Below the pieces are notes generated by a model. It searched no databases. It was not told where the DNA came from and saw only the letters and a program-made list of their open reading frames with translations. The position numbers were made by a program, and so were the translations under genes. Positions 33,597 through 45,249 of a DNA stretch of 64,000 nucleotides are shown here, piece by piece; the stretch's first letter is position 1, and every line of letters begins with the position of its first letter. This stretch comes from Monocercomonoides exilis (lineage: Eukaryota > Preaxostyla > Oxymonadida > Polymastigidae). Location of the stretch: contig LSRY02000021.1 of NCBI GenBank assembly GCA_001643675.2, positions 868,001 through 932,000 on the forward strand. Direction: 5' to 3'.

Positions 33597-34600
33597 TTGA
33601 ACTCAACGACACATCAACTTTTCCATCTCTTCGTTCAGCGAATGATTGGAACAAAACAACTGGCTGGTGGAACTCCAGAGAAGAAGTATTTAGGAAGGTG
33701 TGCATGCAAGAGTCAGAAAGCAAGTTTCTCAACATGCTCTAGCATTCCCTTCTTCTTGTGCATGAGCAATGCCACGTTCATTTATCCTCATTCTGGCCAT
33801 CCTAAGTGGAAGGCACGCGCAGTAGCAGACGCGCTTCACATCTTCCGCAGCTGGCTCTGCAGCTCCAGCACACACCCTAGCACCGCTGCATTCTCCTCCG
33901 CCTCCTTCCATTCTCAGCACCTCCATCCCTCCCATGTGACATGCTCCTTCCTCCCTCCTTTCCGCAGCCTCCCAAAAGCACCCACTGCTGCCCGAAAGCT
34001 GCTGCTATGAACCGCACTCCTCCCAATACACACACCGTTGCACCCTCCGCCAACCCTCCCCTCCACACACATGCTCGCACTCAGCCACAACCACAGGCAC
34101 AACCCCTTCTCCTCCTCCCTTCTTCCTCTTTCTCACCACATTCACATCCACAAGCCGACACCTCCCTTCCCCCTTCTCCACTCCCTTCCCCAGCTCTTCC
34201 CTCTTCTCCTCCACACAGCACCCCCCGCCCCAAACAGCCCCTACCACTTCCCCTGTATTCTGCTCTGTACATCCGATGACCGCTCAGAAGAATTGGCGGA
34301 TGCCAAGTCCTGCGCCTCTGCTTCCAGACCGAAGCAATTCCTCAGCGATTCCGAAAACGCAAGCGCTGTCTTTTATTGTGCCCCTTCCTCCTCGTCAACA
34401 TCCTTTTCCACCAACACTTTTCATTCTTGCTCCGTCATCTTTGCAATCGAAGACACAGCATCCACAGACCACACTCACACATCCAACAATATTTCATCGA
34501 AATATCTGCACATCACCTTCATCATTCCACTTCCTCCTTCAGCTCTTCTTTTCTCTTCCAATTCTCTCTTGACTTCTCTTGAGAAATGTAGTTAATTCGA
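33597..34600. other. GC-rich, coding-like patch without a clear gene
   Basis: This kilobase is clearly more GC-rich than everything around it, especially 33810-34270, and is dominated by C-rich plus-strand sequence. Frames of 65-185 codons exist on both strands but their products are Pro/Ser/His- or Gly/Arg-rich low-complexity peptides. It could be captured host DNA or a decayed gene. I cannot assign a strand. Confidence 0.3.
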
Positions 34601-35579
34601 AATCCTTTCTACCAAACCTTTATAACTAAAAAATCCTATTGATAAAAACATCCAAATAGACAGAAAGGCAAGTCATGTCAGATTCTGATGTTCATGTTGA
34701 TTCTGGATAATCTCTTTGATTTCATTAAGGCAAATTTCTTTTTCAAATAACTAATAAAAAACGATAATGAAATTCAAAAATATCAATAATGGAGTTGTTG
34801 ATTACATACACAGTTGCATTTGTAACTCAAAGTTAACAAAGTCATTTCTTTTTCCTTTTTAACTTTTTCGTTTTTCTCCTTGAACGATGTTGCTTTCAGA
34901 AAGCAGCGAATACAAAATGGAAACAATTCTAAAGAAAATATGCTATAAAGCAAAAGATAGCATACGCAAAGATCAGCAAGAAACTACTCATTCAGTTCTT
35001 CATTTTTTTTCAATTTTTCTTCATTTGACGCTTTCAATGAATCTAAAAAAGCTCGATAATAATTTGAAAAGAACACATTTGTAATTAAACAAAAAAAAGC
35101 AACTGATAATCAACATATATATAAGCCAAATAATTTAATTGTAAGAATTGGAATTTCTCGTTTATTTTTATTTCTATGTTTTGACTGCAATTCAAATTCT
35201 TTGATCAAAGCTGCGTTAGTGATTTGGTGAAGATTAAAATTATGATGTTGTGTGGAACCTGATAATTATGATGTTTGTATTTGATAAAATCTATTTCAAA
35301 TGAAACAAGCCATTTCATTGAGAGCGACAGTAATAAATTGGTTCTATTCTTAAGGAGAGTGATCTATTGTATTGGAGTGCATGCAAACGAATGAAATAAT
35401 ATTTTGGGAGTTTTTCAATACATTCAGATGAAATAGTAGATTTTTTCGATTATAACGGAGTTATCCGTCAAATTGAATAATCAATAGGTATTTTTTCAAT
35501 AGCAATGGGAATGATTTCCCTTCAATTTTCTATCTGGTTGATGCATCCCTTCGCTTGCCCACGGCAATGCTGTTTTTGT
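34601..35579. other. AT-rich interior, no gene seen
   Basis: Nothing recognisable; the one 65-codon frame at 34887-35084 matches no family I know. Confidence 0.35.
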
Positions 35580-37262
35580 CACGATCGAGGCAGTCGAGAT
35601 TTCACATGATGAAGCAGGACAACGATTTAAAGGATGAGTGGTTGCAGTGAGAGAAGTGTGGAAGATTGTGAAAAAGGGAATAGAGGCTGTTTGACTGAGG
35701 ATGGATAATCAGTTCTGTTGTGCGAAATGAATGAGCTGGTGACATGGCAGGAGGAAGAAGATGAAGCAGAAGCAACAACAGCAACAGAAGAATAAGGAGG
35801 AGGAAAATAAAAAAGAAAAATACGAGGATGCTAATCAAGAGATAAAGAGGTATTCGTTGTCCTTGATGTTGTTGCGAATGATTTGAGATGAAAAGATAGC
35901 TGGTGAAATAGTTTCAGAAGAAGCACACGATCATCACGATGGATCAAAAGACAATTCCAAAGCTGAATGAGAAGGAAGCGCAAAAGTGATGAAGGTGCAG
36001 GAGCAGCTGGCGGTGAAGAAGAAGAAGGAGAAGCCCTTTGGTATGTTGATCGAGATGGAGAAGTGCAGAATGAAGCAGGATAGCGCGGAAAGAGAAGATT
36101 GTGAAGTTTCCTTGGAAGGGAAGGAGAAAAAAGTTACGAGAGGGTCAAACAAGGCGTGTGCTTTGGAGCTGCATAAGCAGTTGTCGTCTGTGCAGATGAA
36201 GCGGCTGCGATGTTGCTGAAGGCAGAGATATAGACATTGCTTGTGCATACGATCCCTATGAACCGATGGACATACTCAGACAAGATGAGAGTGATCCTGG
36301 ACTAGGACAGTGCTAGGTTGGCTGGTGTTAACGTTCTGAGAAATTTATTTGGAACTTTTATGTTTCTGTGAACAGGGGAGAAGCTCTCTGAACAGATGAA
36401 GATTTAAACTGAGTGACAAGGAATTATTAACGAACTGCAGGCTATGGCAGAACTTTGTAGATGTTAAGCTATAAGAAAAGTCTGCGCTTGAGGAGGTTAT
36501 TGGAGATGAGCTATTGTTCTTCTCATTCTGCATCATGTTTCTTGAATGATCAGTGTTGAAGAAGATCAATATGTTTTTCGGTGAGTTTGAGGGCTGCACT
36601 TAAAGAAGTGTGTGACTGATGCGTTTGCGTTTCTGTTGTTTCTGCGAATCATAACCAAGCAGAAGCATTGACGTATAAAGATGTGAGGAAGGTGCTGGAT
36701 GATATCATATTTGCTTGCGATACACAGTTTTCATCTTCACCAGTGTTGCAATTGTTATCTGTTGTGGCTTGAGCAGGCATCTCGTTTGAAAAAGTTGAGT
36801 CTTTCATGCTTGCAGTAACCAGGCACTTCTTGTGCAGTGGCAGCGGATCTTCTGGGATGCAAATTGCATATCTTGATGTTGAACGCTATCTTCAGCGTTT
36901 TTCCTTGAGGCTTTGTAACATAGAAACTTCGTGATGCACTTGAACAAGCCAAATGAATACAACGTGGTAGACCAGTGAGCGCCTCTGAACTCATCCAAAA
37001 ACAGTGAGTTTGCAAATACTATATGCAGAAGCTGGACGACCTTAACTCAGCCTGGGTGTGGTTTCGGTTGAAGCTTAGAATGGAGGCTGTGCAATTGGAG
37101 GTTGGGAAGAAAGGAGACAGGCGCTGTTTCCGTTGGCGATGATTCTGGAAAATGTGGTGGAGCTCCAGTTGCGGATGGACGATGTAGAAGGGGCGATTGC
37201 TTTGGTCGACCCTGAGGAACGGGAAGAGAATGGAGCTGTTTCATGATACAATAACATGGCAT
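35580..37262 (+). pseudogene. Decayed coding-like region, charged helical protein
   Basis: Base composition and codon-like periodicity suggest former coding sequence on the plus strand, but it is broken by many stops and frame changes. Readable pieces are a Lys/Glu-rich helix at 35986-36219 (QEQLAVKKKKEKPFG), a hydrophobic helical stretch near 36740-36920 (VLQLLSVVA, CSGSGSSGMQIAYLDVERYL) and one near 37140-37225 (MILENVVELQLRMDDVEGA). The last two have a TPR-like feel, but I would not assign a family. It lies inside the 12.9-kb element. Confidence 0.3.
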
Positions 37263-38864
37263 TGGAATGGAGGAGGAGACTTCACCTTTCCATCATCACG
37301 TGCTTATTTCACACTGTTAAGACAAGATTTAAGTGAAAAAGAAATGACAACCAACAACATACAGATGTTCTTTGAGTATGCATAGTGTAAATATAGATCC
37401 TTTGACATTCCCACCATTGTTTTCAAATGAGTTGTTATATTCGAATAAGTCATCTTATTTTCCAAATTCTTCCAATTTTATCTTCTTTTTCTATAAGCTT
37501 TTGATAAATTTCAAATTGTTTTTTGAATCAAACAAATACATATTTCACATCGAGAATGTGTTATTTTGTCTCAACATATTTCTGAGCAAAATGCTTGAAA
37601 AGTGAAGTTGAAGAAGGAAAAGGAGAAGCTCAAATAGAGGAGCTAACTGCAGAAGAACAAACGATAAGTTAGTGAGAATTTATCGTCTAATCAAACAGAC
37701 AACATATCATTATAAATGCAGAATCTGAGCGCGCTGCTCTCCTGTTCTGTTCTGATTCAGAAAAACATCTTCGCATTTCCCACGTATGCAGCATATATAA
37801 ATAAGTCTTGAGGAAAAGAATGGATGAGCTGGATTTAACGAACGATGAGATTGCAGGAAAAGATAACAGTGTGGAGAAGGCGATGGAGCTGAGGAGGATG
37901 AGGAGAGGGAAATTGGGACTGAGAATGGGAGTTGAGCTTTTGATTGAGCCGGTTGGGTTTGAACAGAGCATCGAAGGGAGAGAAGGGGACGGGAATAAAA
38001 GATAAAATGGATGTTACGAGCCGGATGTGGAATTGAGGCATTTTGGAACACGAAAGAAGGTGGAGTGTATTGATGAGTTTGTTACGATTGGGGCTGTCGT
38101 TCCGCAGGAAAGTGTGCTGTCGATAGACGTACGTTATGTGACATTTACGATAAGCCAAGTGTTCTGCGTGAAAGGAATAAGTGTGTTGTTTTCTTTTTCG
38201 CATTTGATGTTTTGTTCTTTCAAAACCTTTTCATTCACTTTTTATTGCAAACAAAACAATATTTTCGTTGAAGATATTCAAGATGATTTCTCTATCATTT
38301 CAAAAAAACAAGATAAAATAATAATAAATAAGAAGGAATAAAATTATTGTTTTTTTTAACTTTGAAGCGTCTTTATTAAGTTTTTCAAAAGAATAATAAT
38401 AAATGATGTTCAATATGCTGATGGAAGGAATAAATAAAATTTTGAAAAAGTTTCACCAAAAATCAAAATGAATTATGAGTTGGCAAAACAATGATTCAAA
38501 CTGACAGAAAATAGATAATAATAAATTCAAATGAAGATGTCAGCTTGTTGCAGCCGCTTTTGCAAAAGATTACAGCAATATCTTCTTTTCTTTCAATTAT
38601 CAGCAGTTTTAAATCGAACTGTCTTGTAACAGTTTTTTGCAACTTATTTCATAACTGAGATGACTCTGTAAAGAAAATGAAAGCAATAAAATAGTTATCG
38701 AATTAATACTAAATCTATCATATCTAAATCAGTTAAATTTTATCAAAATATAATTTTTCACACATATTGATCACTTCAAATGAAAATAATGGAAGTTGAA
38801 CCATAATTTTCATTTTTTCTTTCTTGAAAATTGACGAATTTTTTTCCGAATAACCAAATTCTCA
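37263..38864. other. Transposon interior, no gene seen
   Basis: AT-rich, with a few short mixed frames around 37800-38050 that could be further debris. No family recognised. Confidence 0.35.
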
Positions 38865-39596
38865 ATGATGTTTTCGGAACTTTCGCCTTCTCGAAAAAGT
38901 GAAATATGCTCATGTGTATGGACTTTTATGAATAAAAAATCATCGAACCAAGTTGTGGAGTTGATGAATCATATGTTTTTGCACACAAATTTTGGTAAGA
39001 AAAATTTTACAAAGATTCAAAGAATTTTTGATGGTATGTTATAGATGAATTCTTTGATAATTAATTCTTTGTTGTTTATTTTATATTTTTCTTCTCAGAT
39101 ACAAATAAATTTGTAACTCTTCGTCTGGCCAGTCTGTACAATAAAGAAAAAAACTTGCACACGAAAGTCGCTATTTTAAAGTGTGTGTGCTTCGAATATA
39201 GTTTATTCCAACTCCGCGAGCTTGGTTTTGAGTGCACGCTAGGAAATTATACGCATGCTAAACAAACCGGATCAACAGAGACTTTTGATATTTCCATTCC
39301 GGATAAACCACCTACACCACCTTCGAAATCTAGTTTGTTTTTAAATAACTGTTTTTTGAAATTTCTATTAATTATTTTTTAGAACTGAGTCCCCAAGATC
39401 AACAAAAATTTGAACAGTTTTTGATTGACAATTCTACAGAATCTTCCGAGTCAATATGCCGAATATCTCCTTCCAAAAAAAGTTTTATTTTTTTTTTTAT
39501 TGTTTTCTTTTCACATTTTTCTTATTTTTTTTCTTTTTTTTTATTCGTAATTGTTCAGATTCCTCACAAATTATTGATGATGATTTCGCAATTTAA
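38865..39596 (+). CDS. Small multi-exon ORF upstream of the USP-transposase
   Basis: Proposed join 38865-38994, 39099-39332, 39383-39481, 39559-39596, ending at TAA. Introns are 104, 50 and 77 nt with GT-AG ends (GTAAGA, GTTTGT, GTTTTA donors) and all phases agree, giving about 166 residues. The product starts MMFSELSPSRKSEICSC and contains NYTHAKQTGSTETFDI, a Pro-rich stretch and an acidic C-terminus; I do not recognise a domain. After the stop the same frame continues without interruption for five codons into the ATG at 39612. It may therefore be the original N-terminal part of the transposon protein, cut off by one nonsense codon, or a separate upstream protein. Confidence 0.5.
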
Positions 39597-39611
39597 AACT
39601 CGGATTCGAAC

Positions 39612-42600
39612 ATGGAACCTGATATCGATCCCCTTAGAAATTATTTTTCGCAAAATCATATCACTCCGCGTGAAATTAACGATCGTTCTGTTTTTAATCC
39701 GAGTATTCAAACTTCTGAAAGCAATCAGATGGATATCGAAAGTTCAACAGAGGATTTTCATGACAATTCAACATATTTAGTTTTAACACGGTCTCAAGCT
39801 TATTTTGATAACGATTGGTTTTCATTTGATAATCCAAATGAATCCTTGACAATGAGACAGACAAACAATTCAATGATTAATGACGAGAGCAATGACAACA
39901 ATTCAGTTCAAGTTTTATCTGGAAACAACTCTGATATAATGAATACTTCGGATGTAGAAAAATCATCTCAAGTTGAACTTTCAAATACATCAGAAGACAA
40001 ATCTTTGTTAACAAGTCTTGCACTTCCAAACTTAGGTAATACATGCTGTTTAGCTTCACTGATTCAAGTATTTCGATCTGTCTTCAAATATGGAGGAGTG
40101 TTTAATATTCGGAAAGGGAAAATCGATAAATTTCATGCACAGTTAAACTCTCTTGTCAATAATAGCTTTGATAAGTTGAATCCATCTAATTCAAATTTTA
40201 AAAAATCATGGAACAAATTATTTGCGAAAAAATGGGAGAAGAATCATAATTTGAGACATGATGATCAACAAGAATTTTACATTTCGTTTTTTGATTTTTG
40301 CCAAAATTTATGCAGCACAACACCAAAATTGAATAATAATATAAAATCAACATTCAGCTTTCCAAAAATTTGTTCAAAATGCAACATTCGATCTGAAGGT
40401 CCAAAAGAAATTTCATCGTTAATAAGATTGCAAGGTCACAATATTGTTGATGCCTTCAATGATGCATCCATTATGAATTCGGATAATTCAAATAACAAAG
40501 AAGCATACTGTGAGCTTTGTAGTCAAAACACATATCATGATTCTTTTTTGAACATCGAGAACTTTCCAAAATTTTTATTTATTTCATTGGAAATCCCCAG
40601 TGGCATTCAGTATTCAAACACGCGCGTGCATCAAAATATCAGTTTCTCTAGCATTCAAGGGAAACAAGTTTTGAGTGACATTCATAATTTAAACGCTCAC
40701 AATTACACTCTGATTGGACAACTATTCTACAACGGTGACAATGATAATGGTCATTTTTTTTGCTTGAGAAGAATTGATGATTCATTATTCGATTCTCTTT
40801 CAAGGCATTCAGAAAAATGGATTTTGTGCAATGATGGAAATATTTCATCAATTTCAAAACCTATAAATGAAGAAATAAACAAACATATTTCAAATGGATC
40901 AAGACCACTCCTATCAATTTTCATGCAAATTTGTCTTAGAGAAAATTATGCAGTGAATAATCCAGAATCTCCAAATTTGTTTTTTTCGAAAACAGCAAAA
41001 GAAAAATCCACTGAACATTTTAACGCTTCAGATATTCACTTCGAAGATACAAACACTTCACAATATTCTAACATTTCACACTCACATCAAAACAATGGAT
41101 CCCCATTTGAGCAAATTAATATCAGTCACAATACAAATACTGCTATTCCTTCCTCATCTGCAAACAACAAACAAAAACACTTTCCATCTGATATCACAAA
41201 TAATTCAACATTATCTGTTCCTTCACAATCATCACTTATTCCTCGAAGCTCACTTCAGTGTCAACATCCAATTCAGCTTCACATGTCGGAAAATAATCAA
41301 GGAGAAGAGGCTGGAAATTCATCATCTTCTGAAAGATTTTGCAACAATAACATTTCATTTCAAACAAGTCATTCACATTCATTTTCTCATGTCTATTCTG
41401 AAGAACAACAATTTAACCAATCCTCTTTTTTCACATCGTGCAATGGCAATGATACAGCCAACACTAGACCTCAAACAAGGCTCATCAACATCCCTAAGAT
41501 AAAATTATATGAAAAATTCAAATTACTGAACATAAAAATGTCTGCTAGTACATTTTATAAACGAACAGCACATCTGAAACGAGCAAAAAGAAGAACTGAT
41601 TTATGCGATCTGTGTGAAAAATATGAATCACTGGTCAAAAAAAAGGAAACTTTGAAATCACTTGGAAAATCTTTGGATAAAAGAGATGTGGAAACAATGG
41701 AGTTGATTCATAACCACAAGATAATTGCTCATCATCAGCAAACACATTTTCGATTCATGAAGCAGAATCTGACTAATGGAGAAGCGCTCATATTATTCGA
41801 TTTCAAAGAAAACTGGATAGCTCCAATAAGACGGAATTCAGTGAGTCGTGATTTCTATGAAAAGGAGGAAATATCACATCTTTGTATAATCGTTTACAAA
41901 ATTGGATCAAAAAAGAAAATTGAAAAACATATTTTCAATTATTTCTCAAATAATTTATCTCATGATTACAGGTTTACGATTGAGTGTTTGCAGAGTGTCA
42001 TAATAAACCCCATTCTCAAAGAAATAACGAATTATCACTTTATGTGTGACACAGGGACACATTTCAGAAACTCAAACGTTTTACATTTTATTTTATCTGA
42101 ATCTTCTCCTCAAATGAAAAACAAACGTTCTACTCTTTCTTTCTTTGGAGAAAAACATGGAAAGTGTGAGTGCGACGCTGTATTTGGATATTTATCGAGG
42201 TTAATGAACAATTTTTTAGATGATCAAACAGTGATTTACAACATTGATGATTTAGTTGAATTTTTCCAAACAAATTCATTATTGTCGAGTGCGAATAATC
42301 AAAACTTAAGCCAAAATAGGAACGAAACTTTTCGATATTTCTTAAAGTGTGATTGTTATTGAAGCAGTTTAAATCTTTAAAATCAGTTTTGTGTGTTTTT
42401 TTTATTATTAATTAGATACAATCCATCCAACAAAATACTGTGGAGAAAATTGAATATTATATCATTGAAGAAATATCTCTTCTACGAAAAAAGAGGAAAC
42501 GAAATTTTTCGATCGATAGTCACACCAAAAAATTTGAGAGGAACCGAGAAAATCACTTTCAAAGAAGAGAGAAGTAGAGATGATAGAACAAGGAAAAAAT

Positions 42601-42734
42601 TCAACAGGCCGACTGGAGAAAGTCGCTCATTATCACTGGGCGAATACACTTTTAAGATTCTTAAAGATAGGAAAAAAATGTTTTGTAATTATTTAGAGAG
42701 TGATGATTTTAATAATAATGAAGCTGTCTTTTGA
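39612..42734 (+). CDS. Ubiquitin-specific protease fused to a DDE-like transposase domain
   Basis: Two exons, 39612-42346 and 42416-42734, joined through a 69-nt GT-AG intron whose phase restores one frame; 1,017 residues. Residues about 137-430 are a C19 ubiquitin protease: LPNLGNTCCLASLIQ with Cys145, paired CxxC fingers in ICSKCN and YCELCS, GHFF with His381, and WILCNDG with Asp408. A Ser/Asn-rich linker follows. Residues about 625-1017 contain a helical region (SASTFYKRT), a CxxC pair (LCDLCEKY), then LILFDFKENW (D730), FMCDTGTHF (D813) and FFGEKHGKCECD (E847). The D-82-D-33-E spacing fits a DDE transposase, and the HGK...CDA phrase recalls transposases of eukaryotic DNA elements. A TRSQA motif lies near residue 60. 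It is the only long gene between the TIRs. Protease activity may protect or mature the transposase; that is inference. Confidence 0.8.
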
Positions 42735-42769
42735 GTTGAAATTGTTTTGTTTTCAATATTGAACTTTTG

Positions 42770-42986
42770 ACTTATGTTCCGTTTGAAAAGCCTGCTGCTC
42801 AAGCCTTGAATGTCAACCGAAAGGCTAAACTTTCAAGGTACCTCAAATTTTTTCTTGAATAGTTAAAGATTTGAGGCTAGGCTGATTCCATCCTGTGGCT
42901 GTATTGTGACCGGTCCAATACAGCCACTTGAAGGCTTTGGGTCCAGAATCAGCCTCCCAGGGTGGGCTTTCTTATGGAACATAAGT
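42770..42986. other. Multi-stem palindromic structure after the transposase gene
   Basis: Perfect complementary pairs nest into a branched fold. ACTTATGTTCC (42770-42780) pairs with GGAACATAAGT (42976-42986). Inside it are CCTTGAA/TTCAAGG (42804-42810 with 42832-42838), CCTCAAAT/ATTTGAGG (42841-42848 with 42869-42876) and AGGCTGATTC/GAATCAGCCT (42879-42888 with 42946-42955). The last encloses TGGCTGTATTG/CAATACAGCCA (42896-42906 with 42916-42926) around a GACCGGTC palindrome. It could be a structured RNA, a protein-binding site of the transposon, or a small foldback insertion. Confidence 0.65.
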
Positions 42987-44358
42987 AAAATATTCAATAT
43001 TACTCACTTTTTTATTCAAGTCTTTTTTTTTGAATTGTGTCGACACATCTTTTTGTTTTATTATTGTTTTTTTAATGATATAAAGTCATGAAAAATTTTG
43101 TATTTTAAAAATCTTGAAAATTTGGAAAAACAAAATTTTGTTTATTATATCTTTAATTGGAATTTTTTTGGATTCAAACAATTTGTCAATGTATTTTTTA
43201 TATTCTTCCATTCCTATTTCCACATATTTTTAATTTATAAATGTGCGTTTTTTTGTATGTTTTTTTGTTTTTAGTCTGAAGATTATTATTCATAAAAAGA
43301 GGATAGTATCTTTGAAGAAAAAAAATGCTTTGAACGAAAGGTTACTCAAAGAAAAATTATCTGGAGATAATAAATGGATGCAAAAATATATTTAGAAAAA
43401 GAAAAAGTTAAAAGAGGTTTCAATGAAGGCAGTGGCTTGAAAAATGTATGATCAGTCTGAGATCCAAATTTGTTTATCACATGTGAAGAGCTTCAATGAA
43501 GAAAATCTCGAAAATAATGCAAAGATAATAAATGGCTATCACATGTTTAAAGTCAGTAATCCACATAACTGAAAATCCGTTTTTTCTTTTGTTGGTTTCA
43601 AACAAACGTACAAGAGTGATGATGCTCCAAGACGATATACAAAGATACTGACTGAATTGCGGAGTTAATCAGAATTTGATACAAAATAATTGAAATAGGA
43701 CAACAGATATTTTATAAGTCAAGAAAATCTTGTTTGAAATTATCGAACATTTTTCAAAAGAAGAAATGAAAAGAAAGCATAGATAAGTGCATTATCTGAA
43801 ATTCAAACTTTTCAGAGAAATTCAACAAACTGAAACTGTTCACCTAACAGATTCTTTTCGAAATATTTCATCTTCTGTAAGTTGATAATAAATGAATTGT
43901 TAAAAAGTGACCTGAATCGACATTCAAGGACAGAACACTGCCTATAAAAATTATACAGAAAAAAATATTATTCAAACACCTGAATTCCTGATAGAAGATG
44001 AAATAATTGGAAAAAATTGTGCTGAATCATTATTAACATAAAATAAATGAATTATTCTCAAAGCTTGATATTTGTAAAATAAATAACATCTAAAATAATC
44101 ATAAATAAACAAGTTCACACAAGTCAACATTTGTCACATGTTATAACTGATATAGTAAATTTGTTTGAAATAAAAAAGTGTTTTCGCAAATGTTTCCAAA
44201 ACTTATGGGTTTCAAAAAAATATCAAGTTGATTAATGTTTAACTTTTTTAATGAAAATACAGTTTTTCAAAACAATAGTAATTTTTTGATAAATTATTGT
44301 CACATAAAGTTATTTTTTGTAAGGTTTTAAGTGCGACATTTAAGAGACCGAAAAATAA
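42987..44358. other. AT-rich interior between the transposase and the right TIR
   Basis: Short fragments only, including a lysine-rich broken frame near 43280-43440. No gene recognised. Confidence 0.4.
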
Positions 44359-44492
44359 TATGATTTCAAAAATAATCACCCATATTATTTGTTTTAAAAT
44401 TATTTTCATTGCGTATAAGCTTCTATATGAAGCAATATGAGAAAAAAAAATTTAGGATCTAATAAAAAACGGGGTACTAATAAAAATTTGAC
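44359..44492 (-). repeat. Right TIR of the 12.9-kb element
   Basis: A 134-base inverted repeat of the left end. It is the uninterrupted copy and shows the empty site for the nested foldback element. Confidence 0.9.
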
Positions 44493-44760
44493 CCTAAATG
44501 ATGTTCGAAATACCGCATTTTTCTTTTTGTGTTATAAGTCCGTTGCAAAATGAATTGCTTGTATTGCGACAAACGCTGTTGCCTAATTTTTAACGTTTTT
44601 TACAAAATTCAATGAATAAACTGATATCAAGGATGAAAAATGTAAAATTTTAAATTGATTCAAGAAGGAACGCTAACACAAGAGAATCATTGATTGATGA
44701 ATAATATCATTGCCTTCTACCAAATAAAGTCATCATCAAATTTCGAGTCTTTCGTTTTGA

Positions 44761-44822
44761 TAGTTCTCTCTTTCTCTCTTTCTCTCTCTCTCTCTCTCTC
44801 CTTTTTTTTTTTTTTTTTTTTT
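44761..44822. repeat. CT-rich and poly(T) low-complexity tract
   Basis: TCTCTT units pass into a pure CT run and then a run of about 20 T. The 83-codon frame across it is not credible. Confidence 0.8.
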
Positions 44823-45001
44823 GTTTGTTTGTTTGAAAGGAGATGGATAGTCAAGAATCATTTTCACCTCAAAAAAGCTTATCCTTTGTTCTCTGCAGGG
44901 AATGGTTCACAAATTGTGCATCAAGTTATCTGTCAAGAAGTTTAACTTCTTATTCTCTTTCGAATCTTTCTTTTGCGAATTGCGCAATGTAGCAATTTAT
45001 C

Positions 45002-45249
45002 ATATGTCTAAATTTTTATGAAAAGTTCCTTTTGTTTAATTTTCAAAGAAAATAAAAATTTCGTATTTCGATCAAATTTTTGTTCCCACTCACCAAATTT
45101 CGCTGTCATTAAAACGATAACTTGACAATGTTATTATTTCCATCTTAGTGAAGTTTCGTAAGTGGGAACAGAAATTTGATCGAAATATAATATTTTTTCT
45201 TTATTTGAAAATTAAACAAAAGGAACTTATCAAAAAAATTTTGACATAT
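45002..45249. mobile_element. 248-bp palindromic MITE
   Basis: An imperfect palindrome. ATATGTC at the left tip faces GACATAT at the right, and inner blocks such as AGTTCCTTTTGTTTAATTTTC and TTCGATCAAATTT recur as reverse complements in the second half. Related sequences lie at 7040-7200 and 7585-7832, so this is a dispersed non-autonomous family. Confidence 0.75.

Larger units (their letters stand above)
31586..44492. mobile_element. 12.9-kb TIR transposon carrying a USP-transposase gene
   Basis: The left terminus 31586-31696 plus 32456-32478 and the right terminus 44359-44492 are perfect inverted repeats of 134 bases once a nested 755-bp insertion is removed from the left arm. The ends begin GTCAAATTTTTATTAG then TACCCCG. 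One base further out the arms agree again on TAG, so the element may be TA-flanked with GTGTC/GGGTC tips. The gene at 39612-42734 is the only long one inside and encodes a ubiquitin protease joined to a DDE-like domain. Between 32.5 and 38.8 kb the cargo is non-coding or decayed. I do not recognise the superfamily. Confidence 0.8.

Noticed and set aside
39594-39596. TAA read as glutamine (as in some oxymonads such as Streblomastix)
   Set aside because: The long conserved frames (MCM7, TreS, the surface protein) contain no in-frame TAA or TAG, and their conserved ends coincide with TAA, so the standard code holds.
31586-44492. Maverick/Polinton interpretation of the 12.9-kb element
   Set aside because: No polymerase B, retroviral-type integrase, packaging ATPase or capsid gene was found; the TIRs and the DDE-like gene fit a cut-and-paste element better.
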